A DNA stretch of 64,000 nucleotides from Papaver somniferum (GCF_003573695.1 NC_039367.1:31520442-31584441), one strand, 5' to 3'; shown: positions 46,432-59,290, counted from the first letter of the stretch. Numbers and translations are program-made. Notes: a model not told the origin generated them from the letters alone.

Positions 46432-49400
46432 TCAGTAAAAATAATTGATCAATGGAAAAAACACAAACAAACCTGTGGAGAAATACTTATCAAGACAATT
46501 TTAGATGACATTCACATCTCAGGCTCCGAAAGTCCAGTAGATGAAGGTAATGGATCATTCGAGTGGGAAGAAGCTAATAAAAACTTGAGTTCCGCCGCAC
46601 CATCTAGGTCACTAAACCCACTCGGAGAAGACTGATCTGCACGATAAGTGCTCCATAACTTTCTTTTTATCTATAAAAGATGAGAAGGAACAAAAAGAAT
46701 CAGGAAACACGGTAAACACATGTTTTCTAGAAAAGCGCATAAATAAAAAAATGAATGAGAACTCACGAGTAAAAGGAAAGGCCTTCACCCTCAGAGAGCT
46801 AGTAATACGACTACTATGCTCCATCGACTTGAAAAGACAAGAGGACACTTATCATTAAACTTAATATCAACCAATCATTTATACATGATTGGATTATCAT
46901 GCTCAAAGCCGAGGGAAAGTTCTAGACTCCTACAAGAAATGTTCTTCATAAGAACCAGAAACAGTTCGAACCTCATAATTAGCGTACAATTTCTCAATAC
47001 TGATTTTCCTATGTTCGGGAAGATCATGATTCCTATAAAAAAATAAAATGTATATAGTCAAAAAAATTCAACTCCATTCCCCCAGGAGAGAGATTAGTAT
47101 ATAAGAAAAACTCAAGGAAAAAAAAAGAATGTGAAAAATGAATTCACACTGCATGTGTGATACACCTACGTTAACTTTCGAATTCCGAGAAAGGTTACAT
47201 TAATAATGTAAATATAAAATATTGTGCTCCTTATGAGGTATCAATAAATCTTGAAATTACCAAAAATTAGGGCTAATATTCCCCAGAGGAATTACTTAAA
47301 TACCGAAAATTGACACGTGTCAAACAACCTTCACATGTGCAGTAAATGCAACCTTGACAGTTACTAACAAACCAATATATTTACAAAAAGTTACTCCCAC
47401 TTTTGAAGGAGAGTGTGAGAGAAAAAAAGATCTCAAAGATCCCAAATCTATGTAATACCGCCCAGATAAAACTAATTTTTATCTCTTATCCGATCTAAGT
47501 TGTAATGATATTTACACCAAAATAAAATTCACTTTTCCTCCGGCTGTAAAAATGATATGAGCTGCTGCAGAGCAATAAACAATAATTGGAGTTTACATTA
47601 AATATAGTCAAAAACTAAACTTTAAGTAAACTTGGGGAAATATGTAGAGGTCAAAATATAACATCTACCCAATATTGACAGTTGTACAGTCGTACGAGGC
47701 AGAGTGCTGAGAGAGAACATAGGTCGAGGTCGAGAAGACGAGCCTTTAGTACGTGAAAGACTTAGAGGACATCATACTATCATAACCAAGACCTAAATAC
47801 GAAGATTAAACCACGCGCACGATCTGAGTTATGGAGCCCACAACGAAGATAGAGACCAAAGACACAACTAAAACACAAGACTAAGAACCCACGACCTGGA
47901 GTAAGATTCACATGACAAAGAGAGCTCCCCAGGTGAGGAAATCATTCGAGAAGGAAGTGATGTTTGAGTGGATAATGACGTCATCTCCAGCTAGATTAAG
48001 GGAGTTTTCAATTAGGCACACTTTCTGCGTGATAACTACGCTTGTAAAGCAAGTAAAATATACACAACTTTTACTGATTAATAAGAGATACTTTTCAGTG
48101 ATTCTCTCTCTTGATACTTTTTGGACTGACAATCCGATTGACGAAGAAGATACCCATAATCCCCTAACTTATTCGAATCGAGATAATCACCTGTAAGAGT
48201 ACTGTAATTGATCATGATTAATGAACAACTAGACGAATCATCAGATCATGACTCTGTGTATGTAGTACATGGAGTCTCTACTCTCAAGACACGAAATATG
48301 CATTTTCAGTGGGTCGGTCCTTTATGCTCATTTCATCTTGTCTCGACATCTCTCCTCCTTTCTTTTTGTTTTTTCAATAAAAATTTCCCCTTTCGAACTA
48401 AAAGAAATATATCATACAAAATTACATAAATTTTCAAAGATATGATTACACGAATACCATCTTACATTTTCAGTCTTAAATTCTTATATCATGTAAATGA
48501 AAAGGAATTATAAATTAATTTTTTTCACACAATGTTATTTTTGTTGTACACTACCGAAACCAAATAATCCAAAAAAAACAACCCCCAACAATTTCGTATC
48601 TAAATGCTATGTGACCAAAGAAAAAGAAAAAAACCCGCCTGAGGAACGTGTTTATCGGGAATATGTTTCGCAGCCAGTTTAATTTTTTCTTTTTTGAATT
48701 CGATTCTTTCGCAAAAAAAAAAAAAAAAAACTATCAATGTTCTAAGGAAATGTGGTGTCTATGATGGATAAAAGACGGTTAGGATTATCTCTAAGCTCGA
48801 CCGCTGAGATCATGCCACGGCCCATTATAACCAACATTAGAACTGCCCCACTAGCCCAACTAACCTCTTATCATGGGTATCTACCGATCCTGATCCAAAT
48901 TCTTAAATTAAACTATAATTCCTTTCTCACTAATTCTGAATTTAAACGAAACCCTAATATTGTCTCTCTCGATCTACTCCTTTCCATCAACATCCTTTGT
49001 AAGTTGTATTATACTTTTGCACCTTTTACTAAGCATAAAACGATAGAGTTGGCCTTTGTAAGCATAACTGCGAAGCATTAAACGAAGAAAAGGCAAAAGT
49101 TGAGTCTATAGTTTGATCAATCACCCACAAACTGTAACGAAATGTCACAGCTTCATTATCCATTATATAATTTTAGCAAAATGTAATAAAAAACATTATA
49201 TATTCATTACTCATTTGATCAAACTTGATCATCCTATCGGTCGGCCTCATCGTTGAATGGGTAGATTATGTCATTGTGCATGGTGTTTGATGCGTAAAGC
49301 ATTGACTTGGTTGCTCGATCATAAATTTGGATAACTTGACATTGAAACGCGGTGGAGTAAGTTTGTGCTAACAACGTTTAAAGCATACACGGGGTTAGTA

Positions 49401-50445
49401 GTCCGATTGATATTGAAACCGATTGCAATTTCTCCCAAAAATGCATAAAAGCTCAATATTAATATTTTCCTTAAAAGATCACTCATCACTTTTTCTTTTT
49501 GTTGTGTATTCTTTGAATCTTCATATTACTTATAAGTATCAGTTACGCTAGAGAGGAAATTTTCCTAGTTGGAACGACAACTGTAACTAGCATTACTCAC
49601 GCTTCAAGAAAAGAAAAAACAATGAATATTCTTTCGTTTACTAACTTCCAGTTCAAGTTTTACACAATATCGATAACTGAACTGACTAGAACAGTTATCG
49701 CATAAAACAATGAAGATTCTTGACTAGATGTCCCAACGTCTTCTTCTTTGCATATTTTCTTCATTAATTGAAACGACCACATAAATCAGTTTCGCGATGA
49801 TAAATGAGAAAATTTAACCTATTATTTTGACGAGAAAAAGTACTATTCTCAGCCCTTTATAACCAACATTATCTTTGCACGGCTTATCCCATTATAATCC
49901 TAGATCTGACCAGGCTATAGCTGACCATAACTATTTTTCTGCCCCAGCTATAACATTAGGTCTCTAGATCGACCATTGACAGTGGGCGATGGATTAAGAT
50001 CAATTCCAATACAGATGCGATATATTTATCTTTTGGATACAGTGGAAAAAAAATCCAATCCATGTTATTTGATTCTTTTTTTCTTCGTTTTTTTGTGGGC
50101 TCTACTTGAAAGCTTGCAATCTTTTCACAGAAACCACCAGACTCAAGATTGGTTTTTTAACTTGACTTCTCTAAACTACACCAATCTACAAAAAAACAAA
50201 CATGTTAACCGAAGCAAAGACATGAATGCCGTGGATCATTTTTTTGGTGCATAAGTACGTTATTAGCTGCTCATATGAGTGTGGTTAGGCGAGCAACCCA
50301 TACAGAGAATTTGTTTCGATGGAGTTCATGATTAGATGGGACCAAACCGTACTGGCTGTCCATTTGTCTATCCACCATTTTAAGCTTCTTCACCCGCTAT
50401 TTGTTTTCTCTTATTGGACTCCTCTTTTGTATACAATAATTAAAC
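46432..50445. other. Four kilobases with no supported gene
   Basis: AT-rich, with short ORFs only. A poly(A) run of about 18 lies at 48714-48731; no target duplication around it was found, so it cannot be tied to a retro-insertion. No LTR pair, RNA gene or clear inverted repeat seen. Confidence 0.45.
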
Positions 50446-50939
50446 TGTTAAAAGTTCTTTCGAATCAAGGCCAGCAAGTTAATAATTTGCTAGTCTGTAC
50501 TTTAGCTACTAGTGGAGCTATTATATACAGTGATACAATTGTACGGGTTTTAGTACTTCTAAACTAGACGTGTTATATACTAAAGTCAATTAACTAGTAG
50601 CTAGCTATATTCTTTAGCTTGAGCACATGTACATAAAACACTAACTGATACATGATGAAATGACGAAGTGAAATGTTATTTTGTTTTCTGTTTTTCTTAC
50701 AAGCACGCACCAACCAAATATATATATATATAGGATCTATTTATAGACTTGTTGTACATGACGTGTCAATACAAAGCCCTGACACCCATATGACAGGTGT
50801 TATTATTATAGGCTTAATACTACCATTGCAGGATAAGCTTGACCCCAAATATTAAGCCGGTGAAATTGATATTAAGTCGGGTGTTTTCCCGATTAATCTA
50901 GATGGTGGATCATCCACCAAGATCCGAACCCATATAACA
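50446..50939 (-). repeat. 3' LTR of the Ale-like element
   Basis: 494 bp. Minus strand starts TGTTATATGGGTTCGGATCT and ends CTTTTAACA. TATA box GTCTATAAATAGA at 50748-50736. An AT dinucleotide run at 50718-50732 is expanded relative to the other LTR. Confidence 0.9.
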
Positions 50940-50969
50940 CTCCCCTTGGATGACCACCATTCTAAATAT

Positions 50970-51530
50970 GTTGCCTCATCAATGTTTCGCCGGTAAAATC
51001 GATGGGACAAAAATCGAAAAAAAGCTCATTGTCTTATCAAAACTGCATCTGGAAAACCATTTAGGACAAAACCTGAACGCTAGAAGCTTGCAACAATATT
51101 GTCGATGGAACTTGTTAGGCTTCGCGTATAATTTATCAGGAAAAACTGTGTGCTGTAAAAGCTTGACTGAAGAGTAAAATGGGATAATCCGATCACTGAT
51201 TTATCCAGAAAGTCTATGGATATCCATCTCTTTTAGATGATGCTCACCGCTCTAAGATTGTTACCTCATTAAAAACCTCGCCAGGAAAACGCAAAGGGGC
51301 AAAACCTGAACTTAAGAAAATATGAGTCCTCAAAACAATGATAACCCGCAGATGTTTCCTCGTTAAAACCTTGCCCGGGAAAACCCGAAGGGATAAAAAC
51401 CAGACGAAGGAAAAAGAGTACAACATTTCGAACTGCGGATGGTAGTAGACTCGCATGCCTCATTAAAACCCAGACAAGGAAAACCCAGTGGGACAAAACC
51501 TTGATTAAGGAAAAAGAGTACACGACGTAA
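50970..51530. repeat. Tandem repeats in the 3' non-coding region
   Basis: Several diverged units of about 60-90 bp follow the pattern CTCATTAAAACC..GCC(A/G)GGAAAACCCAGTGGGACAAAAC...GGAAAAAGAGTA, clearest at 51265-51530. Plant Ale/Retrofit-type Copia elements often carry such repeats next to the 3' LTR. Confidence 0.7.
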
Positions 51531-52189
51531 TGACCAACATACCCATTATCCATAGTCTTCTAGGATTCGAGTAGAATTCTCAGTTGATCATTGTGCCCGA
51601 TGATACTGCATAGAGGTCACGAACCAACGTTTAATGTCTTCAGCGTCTTCCTTCACTTAGTCTGATTTTACTCTGTGCAGTTTCTTAATTATCACCTGAT
51701 AGATTCAGCCATTTATTCTCAACTAGCTTTGTATGAACAATCATAATCGATCGGAGGATAAAGAAGTATCCTCTACTATTAGCTAGGAAAATGATAAGAT
51801 GCTGTAACAAACGTGTCAAAAATCAAAACTTAAATAGTCTGATTAACTTTATCTGTGGGAGACATTCAACAATCTTTTATACGAAAGATCAAGCTTAATG
51901 GTACCACGAAGATGAAGGGTTTTCTCCGGACCAATGTCTCGATATTGGTGCTGGATAGAACCAGACTTACATGTTTACTACATATCCAATATCAGGTACC
52001 TATAACATATCTCAGTTAATGTGCCATTAGTTTACACAACTTTTGTGTAATACAAACCACAAAGTGATACATCTCCTTGGTTGAGATGTAAGCCGATCAA
52101 TCTTAAAAATAAGAGATCGAATGATTAGCTTATCCACTTAAACATGTATACACCTTTATGGTTGACGAAATTAAAGGAGTTCTATCTAC

Positions 52190-52740
52190 AATGCTCAATC
52201 AAATTAAGCCCTTGTTTTACCGAGATTTTCATCTCGAACTTTTGCTTTAAGCATTTTTGTGCTTTGGAGGACTCTTCAAAAGTTCCAATAAAGTAGATGT
52301 TGTATATATCAAATTCTTAGTAAATGCACAATATATGGGCATATAAGATGGTTCACATATCCCTGGATAATATAAGCATTCACTCAGACGATTGACCACT
52401 TTTATTGAGCGAATGGATATGATATGGTAATTCTACTGATAGGTGAAAAACCTTTCAGGAATTTGTATGCAGTTATCTGTACTTCATACAAATTTGCAAC
52501 AACCACATCTTTTAGATGCACGTCGATTCCTTAAAAGACTGCCAGACAAATACCAAAGAAGTAATTGCATCCACAATAGGGAATATGTTACAAATACATC
52601 CATCTCAGGTTCATGTAAAAGACTTTGTCCCATTAGTTGACTTTAGTTTTCTCATTATGCACATACATCCACTTGTAGCCACTAGGGGTTACATTATCGG
52701 ATGTCGGAACTGCAAACACCCACCTGCGGTTAAGAGTGGA
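52190..52740 (-). pseudogene. Copia reverse transcriptase, decayed
   Basis: Minus-strand fragments in order: WVFAVPTSDNVTPSGYKWMY (the linker before the RT palm; family pattern W.......DNVKPVGYKWV), then TYS and PIVDAITS in shifted frames, then HLKDVVVANLY (family KDVVTAYLYG). Further on come NHLICPYIV and IGTFEESSKAQKCLKQKFEM (family IIGT.EE......L...FEMKDLG). The catalytic YVDD equivalent reads IYNI, so the active site is lost. At least three frameshifts or stops lie within 550 bp. Integrase and gag must lie between here and 55800 but are too decayed for me to place. Confidence 0.75.
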
Positions 52741-55700
52741 TCACATTATGGAGTGTTCGGGCTGCAGTACCAAATTTATGCATTTTTGCGAGAAACTGTT
52801 ATGCTGATTTGATCTCTCATGGTATAACCAATCATACCTTTGATGACATTCCCATAGAGAGTGGTTTAAACCAACAACACCTACGGTGGTATCCGTGGAT
52901 ACTTTGACTATGTCATCAACAATCATTGGATTACGACCGCAAATTTCTCTATTGCATGCATGCCTTATGGAAATACTCTCATTTTGAGGTTTCACAGCCT
53001 TTGCAGAGACATTCTCTTATTAGGAGAACTATACTCAGAGAAATTAGATCTTCCACTGATGGTCTCTGTGAGAGCATTATCTTTCAATGATTGTGACTGG
53101 CTCTTCCTTTTAGGAGGTGCAGAATATTTTAAATCAACTAGTCATCCACATTGTGGTGTGTTTTAAATGACAAACTTACTACTACATACACAGCTTCTCA
53201 TAGAGAAACATGATTTTCAATTTCTGAAGATATCAAATTTTCTGTATGTCTTTCATTGCTAAAAACATCCCGATGAGATATATCCTAGTTCTCCTTTGTA
53301 CAAACTAGGATACTTCACGCCGTTTTTCAGGCGATAGCCCTTCCTCCTCCAAACGGTGCGAAGACTTTCTCATCAAATTTGCAAATCTTGTAGTATAGTA
53401 GTAACAATGGTGGAATATAGCACGTCTCAAACAAAAAACATGACAATGGTTTCATGAGTAATAAGTTCAGATGCAAAACCATTCAATGAATGCAAAAGAA
53501 CAATAAAAATATTTACCATCAATGCCCAGAGCATCACTATAATGATACAACATCAATGACTGGCAGACAAGAGTTTCTTGTAAAATCTATACGAGTATAG
53601 ATACACATTTACTACCCCAGGTGATAAGTCGAGTCATGCATGACTACCAGACTATACTCTCATGAACCTGGTTAATGTCTATAGAAAATCGTTGTCAAAC
53701 GATGGCGCTATAAAACAAGCGACCTTAATTTTCTCATCATGCCTTTTGATAAGCACTGAATTTGCAATCAATGCTAAGATTGAGGTCCTAAAGCAAATTC
53801 AAGTGAGAAAACAGTTCAATATGGACTAAGATCCATATTTGCCAATCATATGAACTTTGTCGATAATTCCTTTGCAAAGGAGATATCTATCCACAACGAT
53901 TTCAGTAGCTACTCTGAACATTGTCGACAGTAAGTTAACAATCAGTAAATAAACGATCTTACATCATTTTCTAGAGTTTGAGGATATTCTAATCCATTGG
54001 TACCAGATTTTGCGGATATTTTTTACCACGAGATATCAACGCAACTTTTATGGATGTGCTCCTCGTCAGGAGATATATCAACTCATCACTCAAAGAGAAT
54101 ATGGACGTTATCTGATTAGATTGGCATCCCTCAAACTAGAGGTTTTCGTCTATTCATCAGAACACTTTTAGATGAAACAATCGCTGCGATTTCATGGCAT
54201 GCCTTGCAAGGACTTTAGTTTATGCCGATCTCCAACACCTCAGGCATTTCTCGGTGTGAGAATTTAGATGAGACACAATTGGAATCAACCCCTATCGTCG
54301 ACGATGCTCCCCCTGATCCTCAAGCGGGAATGTCTCATCAACAGAACCTTCAGTTCAGCATTACTCTACCTATCAAGGGATCAACTGGGTGCACAAAGCA
54401 ACATAATACGCAACCCAGGAGAGATAACTGATCAGGTTTTCTCTCTCGTTTACTATCCAGCTGGGATAATTTCCATGTAAAATTAACAGTAAACTGTAAA
54501 CAAATTCTGTGACCATAGACATTATCTCAATATCAGTACCAGTCCTGCCAAGACGACCGATAGAGATCAACAACAATGAACGGCATTTCAAATGCGCGTG
54601 TCGTGTCTTTTATGTCACAACGATAGCAGAGCTCTTCCAGTCTCAAATATGGCTTATTCACCCAATCATTATGCTATCGTCCCGTATTACTCCACTTCTA
54701 GTGGTACGATGCTCATCAGGTTCTTAAACCCGAGAACTATTGTGGTTCCCATATTCAAATATGCCTGCCACAATTATATTTTCCTTTTTCGCCAAAGATA
54801 AAGTTATTTGCATAGGTACTAGTGCAAATTTAATTCACCAAATTCAGGATTTCAGGTAATAGCTCAGGCGACAATAAGACATGATATTAACTCTAAATAT
54901 CATTTACAAAAATGCAATGCTCATTATCGCTCGACGTTTGTATATCTACGAGGCGCAATTAACATTTGCAGCACTCGGTGTTGTTGACACAACATATACA
55001 AAGTGCAAATTAAGCACTAGATCTTTAAAGCTTGTCGATGCATATAATTGGTGCATATAATGCATGCCGTAAAGCTAGCGGGAACACCTAAGGGCGCAAA
55101 ATATGAAGCTCTCCTTATTGCTCACCACAATATTTTATACGGTTCTCCAGAAATTAAGCCGAACTACGTACCACAAAAATCAATGGTGAAACAAGGGAGA
55201 AAACCCTCAAAATGTAATACCGAGAAATCTCCAATTTCGTCTACTAGGGTTGACGAAATATTAAATTATCAAAGTTGAAATATGAACACGTTCTTTATAT
55301 CTTAAAGAAATTGTCTCGATATCAATTGTAGGTCGCTTCAAGGACCGTTGATAGAGACTGGCTAATCGTGTTAACCCGGTGTCCATTTTTCATCACAGGT
55401 GGAATGACTTTGAATTTTAGAGATTATCATAGCAGAGGAATATTAAAATTTTGATATCCCCAAGGATGCAATAATTCCTCGCTCTACCGGTATTAAACGG
55501 TAGACACCACAAAATTACTGATGTACCAACAAACGCAATTTTACTCTCTACGCTATCCAAAAGGACGTGGAAAAACCTCCGTTGTTTGGTTAAAGAGGAA
55601 AAATATCAAAATGCTACAAAACTCAAATATTTGGCTAAATTCGGAAATCGAATAATACCACAAATATGAGTCGTCTCTATACGTACCTATTTTGGATATC

Positions 55701-55844
55701 TCTTCATATACCGCATAATTTTCTGTGTCCCGAATAGCACATACAAAATACGGTAAGATGTCCAACTTTCTCTTTAACAAGTCCTAATCAAAATAGGAAA
55801 CAAAGTTAGACACTATAAAAGTTCAAACATAAAATTACTCAACA

Positions 55845-56292
55845 GGTACGGGCCTATGAGAGGGCTAAGTGGGGCTCTAGCCCGTCCCTGAATCTGCCCA
55901 AAAAAAAATAGCTATGTATTTATGTTAGCCCACTGATAATCATGACAAGCCCATTTAATTTCTAGCCCATGTAATGAAACTATGTAAGTGATATACTTTT
56001 AGGCAAAAAAACATGACATCTTCATGAGCTTACCAATTTTTACACAAAAGGACCTTCTTGTTAATAACATTCCTACTTCAAACATCTATAGTTTTTGAGA
56101 AATTCGCTGTCGCGAATCAATTTCTCTTATTATGTCTGTAGTTCTATATTTCTATGCATCACATATTAAGCAAATCAGGCTTGTCAAAAAAATAACAGAC
56201 TCAAACCAAATATAATTTAGAGCGACCTTCGGCCGCAAAACCTACAATATTAGTCAGTCCCATCTTGAAAAAAATTCTGAGTCCGTCCATGC
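55845..56292. mobile_element. MITE-like insertion with 9-bp target duplication
   Basis: TACTCAACA occurs at 55836-55844 and 56293-56301 on either side of a 448-bp AT-rich block. It starts GGTACGGGCCTATGAGAGGG and ends ATTCTGAGTCCGTCCATGC. A 9-bp duplication suggests a Mutator-type MITE; the ends are only weakly inverted. It sits inside the Ale-like element, near its 5' LTR, so it is younger. Confidence 0.6.
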
Positions 56293-56388
56293 TACTCAAC
56301 AATAGTTGACTAAAATATGGAAGGGTTAAAGAGAATTATCCTTTTCCATATCACCAGCCAGCCGCCATGCCGATCGTCAAAGAGCAAT

Positions 56389-56399
56389 TCGTGCTGATA
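56389..56399 (-). other. Primer binding site of the Ale-like element
   Basis: TATCAGCACGA on the minus strand, just after LTR end AACA plus CGT. This is the internal-tRNA type of primer site seen in several plant Copia lineages. Confidence 0.7.
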
Positions 56400-56402
56400 A
56401 CG

Positions 56403-56858
56403 TGTTAAAAGTTCTTTCGAATCAAGGCCAGCAAGTTAGGAGCTATTGTATACAGTGATACAATTGTACGGGTTTTAGTACTTCTAAACTAGACGTGTTA
56501 TATACTAAAGTCAATTAACTAGTAGCTAGCTATATTCTTTAGCTCGAGCACATGTACATAAAGCACTAACTGATACATGGTGAAATGAGGAAGTGAAATG
56601 TTATTCTGTTTTCTGTTTTTCTTACAAGCACGCACCAACCAAATATACATAGGGTCTATTTATAGACTTGTTGTACATGACGTGTCAATACAAAGCCCTG
56701 ACACCCATAGGACAGGTGTTATTATCATATGTTTAATACTACCATTGCAGGATAAGTTTGACCCCAAATATTAAGCCGGTGAAATTAATATTACGTCCGG
56801 TGTTTTCCCGATTAATCTAGATGGTGGATCATCCACCAAGATCCGAACCCATATAACA
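56403..56858 (-). repeat. 5' LTR of the Ale-like element
   Basis: 456 bp, homologous along its length to 50446-50939, lacking about 35 bp near its right-hand U5 region and the expanded AT run. Confidence 0.9.
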
Positions 56859-56962
56859 TAAACTTCTTTTCATTAATAACTAACACCTGTAATTTGCTAG
56901 GACCTTAAGACCCGGCTGACGACAAAAAGGATGAGCCCGGCCGTAAGCCGGGTGATACCTAG

Positions 56963-57163
56963 CAGGGCGGAGCCAAGATTTCCAAGTAGGGGTGCAAAAA
57001 TTTGTTTTGGGTATACAAATTTTGTTGGGGGTGCAAATAAACAAAATTGGGCTTGTAAACATGGAAAAAGTTATTATTGGGCTTAAATTAGGCTTTGGAG
57101 CCAGCTGGACAGAGATGCAACTCTGCAAGTGCAACTCCTTGCAATGGGCTGGCTCGGCACCTG
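56963..57163. mobile_element. hAT-like MITE, 201 bp
   Basis: Ends CAGGGCGGAGCCAAG (left) and, inverted, CAGGTGCCGAGCCAGC (right). The flanks ATACCTAG (56955-56962) and CTACCTAG (57164-57171) form an 8-bp duplication with one mismatch. CAG..GCGGAGCC termini plus an 8-bp duplication fit hAT MITEs. Non-coding. Confidence 0.7.
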
Positions 57164-57171
57164 CTACCTAG

Positions 57172-58255
57172 TCTTTCCTAAATAAATTAGGTAACCCTGC
57201 TCACCTTAATGATTAATCACATGTCTAATCACTTTCAAAAAGAAAAAAAAAACAGATCTACCGAGGTAAAGATGGAGGCTGGGTGGTGCAGTCGATAATA
57301 GTCAGCGGTACATGCTTGTGAGTAATGACAGCAGTCTTCTTAAAGCTATCTTCGAGTGGAATCGCAAATTTTGGACGCTTGTTTAGTTTAGGTAGTGTTA
57401 TTGTGTTAATCATAAATGAAAAGGATTGATCATTTGATCTAAAGTAGTTTCATGATTACATTATCAAAAGAGGAGACAAATCTAGATATATATGATGATA
57501 GATGATAGGATAAAGAGTAAACCACTATGAACTGAATCATCCATCACCACCACCCACCCACCCCCCGATGAGATGGATACCTCTATGCATAGCTATACAC
57601 CACCTAAGAATAGGATATGTTCATATGGAGTCGCTCCACCATGCACTAAAGCAAATCAAGCACCACACAATTTCTTCCTTGAACCAAACAGTTTTAGACA
57701 TGAGTGCGAGAGTACCACTGATACTGTTGGGATAATAATAGTAAAAAGATTTCCTAATGTAAATCAATCGAGTAGTTCAAAAAAATGTAGTTCCAGAGAA
57801 CAAGTGTAGCATAGTTTTTAAGCATGACCTCCCATATTGGGGAACTGGTTAGATATTTACCTAAACTGGTAGGTACTTCAGCGGATCCCACACTAGCGTC
57901 AACACGTCGGTCTCGAACTAGAAGGTCAGTGCTTGGGCTTATTCAAAACCTCATTGAGAAAACGTTTGATTGATGATAAAGAGAATCTCAGTACAGCATC
58001 GAATTCAAATGCACATAAAAGAAAATATATCGGCTAAATCCAAATCTTTCTTTTCTGTTTTGATCCGTCAAAAGGGGGATTGGATGAAAAAAAAATACTA
58101 TCTGAATGATGTCTTTCCACCTCCGGTCTTGGTTGATGAGATTTAATTGATTTTTAGATGGAAATGGGCTTGTGTGCGTGTGTTGGGACTCTTAATGGAG
58201 GTATTGTTAGGATTTTTGGGTTAATGATGATGGTTTTATGGCCTGGTTTGAAAAA
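57172..58255. other. Intergenic DNA
   Basis: It has a C-rich simple stretch (CCACCACCACCCACC) at 57544-57566. The open frame at 57573-57809 (78 codons) has no recognisable domain, and I do not call it a gene. Confidence 0.45.
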
Positions 58256-58264
58256 TATTTAAAA

Positions 58265-58360
58265 GGGAGAATTAATAAAATGTCCACGAGGGGAAATGTA
58301 ATTAAGAAAATGTCCACGTTTTTTTTTGAAAATTAAGAAAATGCCCATGAGTTGATCTTT
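58265..58360. repeat. Left terminal inverted repeat of the MULE
   Basis: About 95 bp, paired with 62700-62792. It contains an internal direct repeat of ATTAAGAAAATG(T/C)CCA-like motifs (three times) and a T run. Confidence 0.85.
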
Positions 58361-58635
58361 TCCGTCCGGTTTTTCAAAAAAAAACGGCTAACGGACGTTA
58401 CATGACATGTGGCAGTAAATCTGCTATGTCAAATGACATTCTAACCCCTAAATCAGCTAGATCGGCCCGCGTTGGAACTATGACTCAGCATGAACTCAGG
58501 TCATGAGTGACAACACGTTAGCCGCACGTGCAAGCTTCAGTAACGGTCGGCTGACACGTGTCACTATCTTGTAGTAAACAATCAATGGCCCAGATTTAAT
58601 TCCCTTTTGTAACGGTCATATTCTCTTTCAGCCTG

Positions 58636-58642
58636 TATAAAA
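58636..58642 (+). promoter_or_regulatory. TATA box of the MULE zinc-finger gene
   Basis: TATAAAA, 62 bp before the ATG at 58704. It leaves room for a short leader (ACCAACTACACACATAGTC precedes the ATG). Confidence 0.6.
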
Positions 58643-58703
58643 ACCAACGATCAGACCCAAGTTCACCCAAATCATCAAAACGAAACCAACTACACACATA
58701 GTC

Positions 58704-59290
58704 ATGAGCAAAAATCTAATACATTCTCCTAGTAGTAGTAGAAACAACAACATCAAGGCTAGTGAAGAGAACCAACCAAATCTATGTTCAATCTGTGATG
58801 TAGGAAGCCATGAATCAAAGGTTTGTCCTTGGATGTATTCTAGGTGTAAACATATACTTTGTAATGGCATAAGGCAGTTACTTAGATCAAAGACAACTGA
58901 AACAGAAGGTGAAATGTTCTTCAAGTGCTCAAATCCTACCTGCACATACTTTGAATGGTTTGCTTTAGCCATTGATGTAGTCAGATGTGCTGATATCAAG
59001 CTTCCATTTAAGATTTGTTGATGTGCTTGTGGAGAAGCTGGGATCACTCCTACAACAAATGTGCACTGCACAATCTACAATGCTTCAAAGATCACTGCAA
59101 ATCAGAAATGAAACTGAAATTATGTAAGAATAATCACAACTTCAACATAGCTTATCTTACCTGCACAGATTGTGAATCTTTCAGATGGGTTTCTGATCAC
59201 ATAGTCATTGCTGCAAGGGAAAGTGTTATGCATTCAAGTATTCATGTCAAAGAAATATGTAAGGAAGTTAACAAAAAGCTTACAATGTAA
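58704..59290 (+). pseudogene. MULE-borne double zinc-knuckle/GRF-like protein gene, broken
   Basis: The first frame (58704-59021) encodes a perfect CX2CX4HX4C knuckle, CSICDVGSHESKVC, then a GRF-like zinc finger: RCKHILCNGIRQLL, then GEMFFKCSNPTCTYFEWF. After a TGA (59019-59021) and a frame change near 59035-59040, the same architecture repeats in another frame: HSYNKC, CALHNLQC, then NIAYLTCTDCESFRW, ending with TAA at 59288-59290. The gene thus encoded two tandem units. The TGA falls where the first cysteine of the second knuckle would be. Plant knuckle-plus-GRF proteins bind nucleic acid, with GRF fingers often on single strands; the role here is inference, perhaps helping transposition or a captured host gene. 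It is convergent with the transposase, 160 bp from its end. Confidence 0.75.

Larger units (their letters stand above)
50446..56858 (-). mobile_element. Ale/Retrofit-like Copia element, structurally complete, decayed
   Basis: LTRs at 50446-50939 and 56403-56858 flank an internal region read on the minus strand, and TAAAC lies on both outer sides (50441-50445 and 56859-56863). The primer site TATCAGCACGA (56399-56389) adjoins the 5' LTR (right) and the polypurine tract TCCAAGGGGAG (50950-50940) adjoins the 3' LTR (left). The LTRs differ by roughly 15 substitutions over about 455 aligned bases, plus a deletion of about 35 bp in the right copy. The coding region is full of stops. The lineage call rests on the reverse-transcriptase fragment and LTR layout. 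Confidence 0.85.

Noticed and set aside
48714..48731. Poly(A) run as the tail of a retro-insertion
   Set aside because: No flanking direct repeat or recognisable SINE/LINE sequence upstream.
50319..50567. 82-codon plus-strand ORF crossing 50446
   Set aside because: It spans the LTR boundary and the target duplication, so it cannot be an ancestral gene.
50915..50939. tRNA-like GATCCGAACCC motif
   Set aside because: Part of the Copia LTR (also at 56840); no cloverleaf around it.
52516..52812. 98-codon plus-strand ORF
   Set aside because: It is antisense to the decayed Copia reverse transcriptase, whose motifs read on the minus strand.
58628..59071. 147-codon minus-strand ORF
   Set aside because: It is the shadow of the zinc-finger gene, whose cysteine patterns are on the plus strand.
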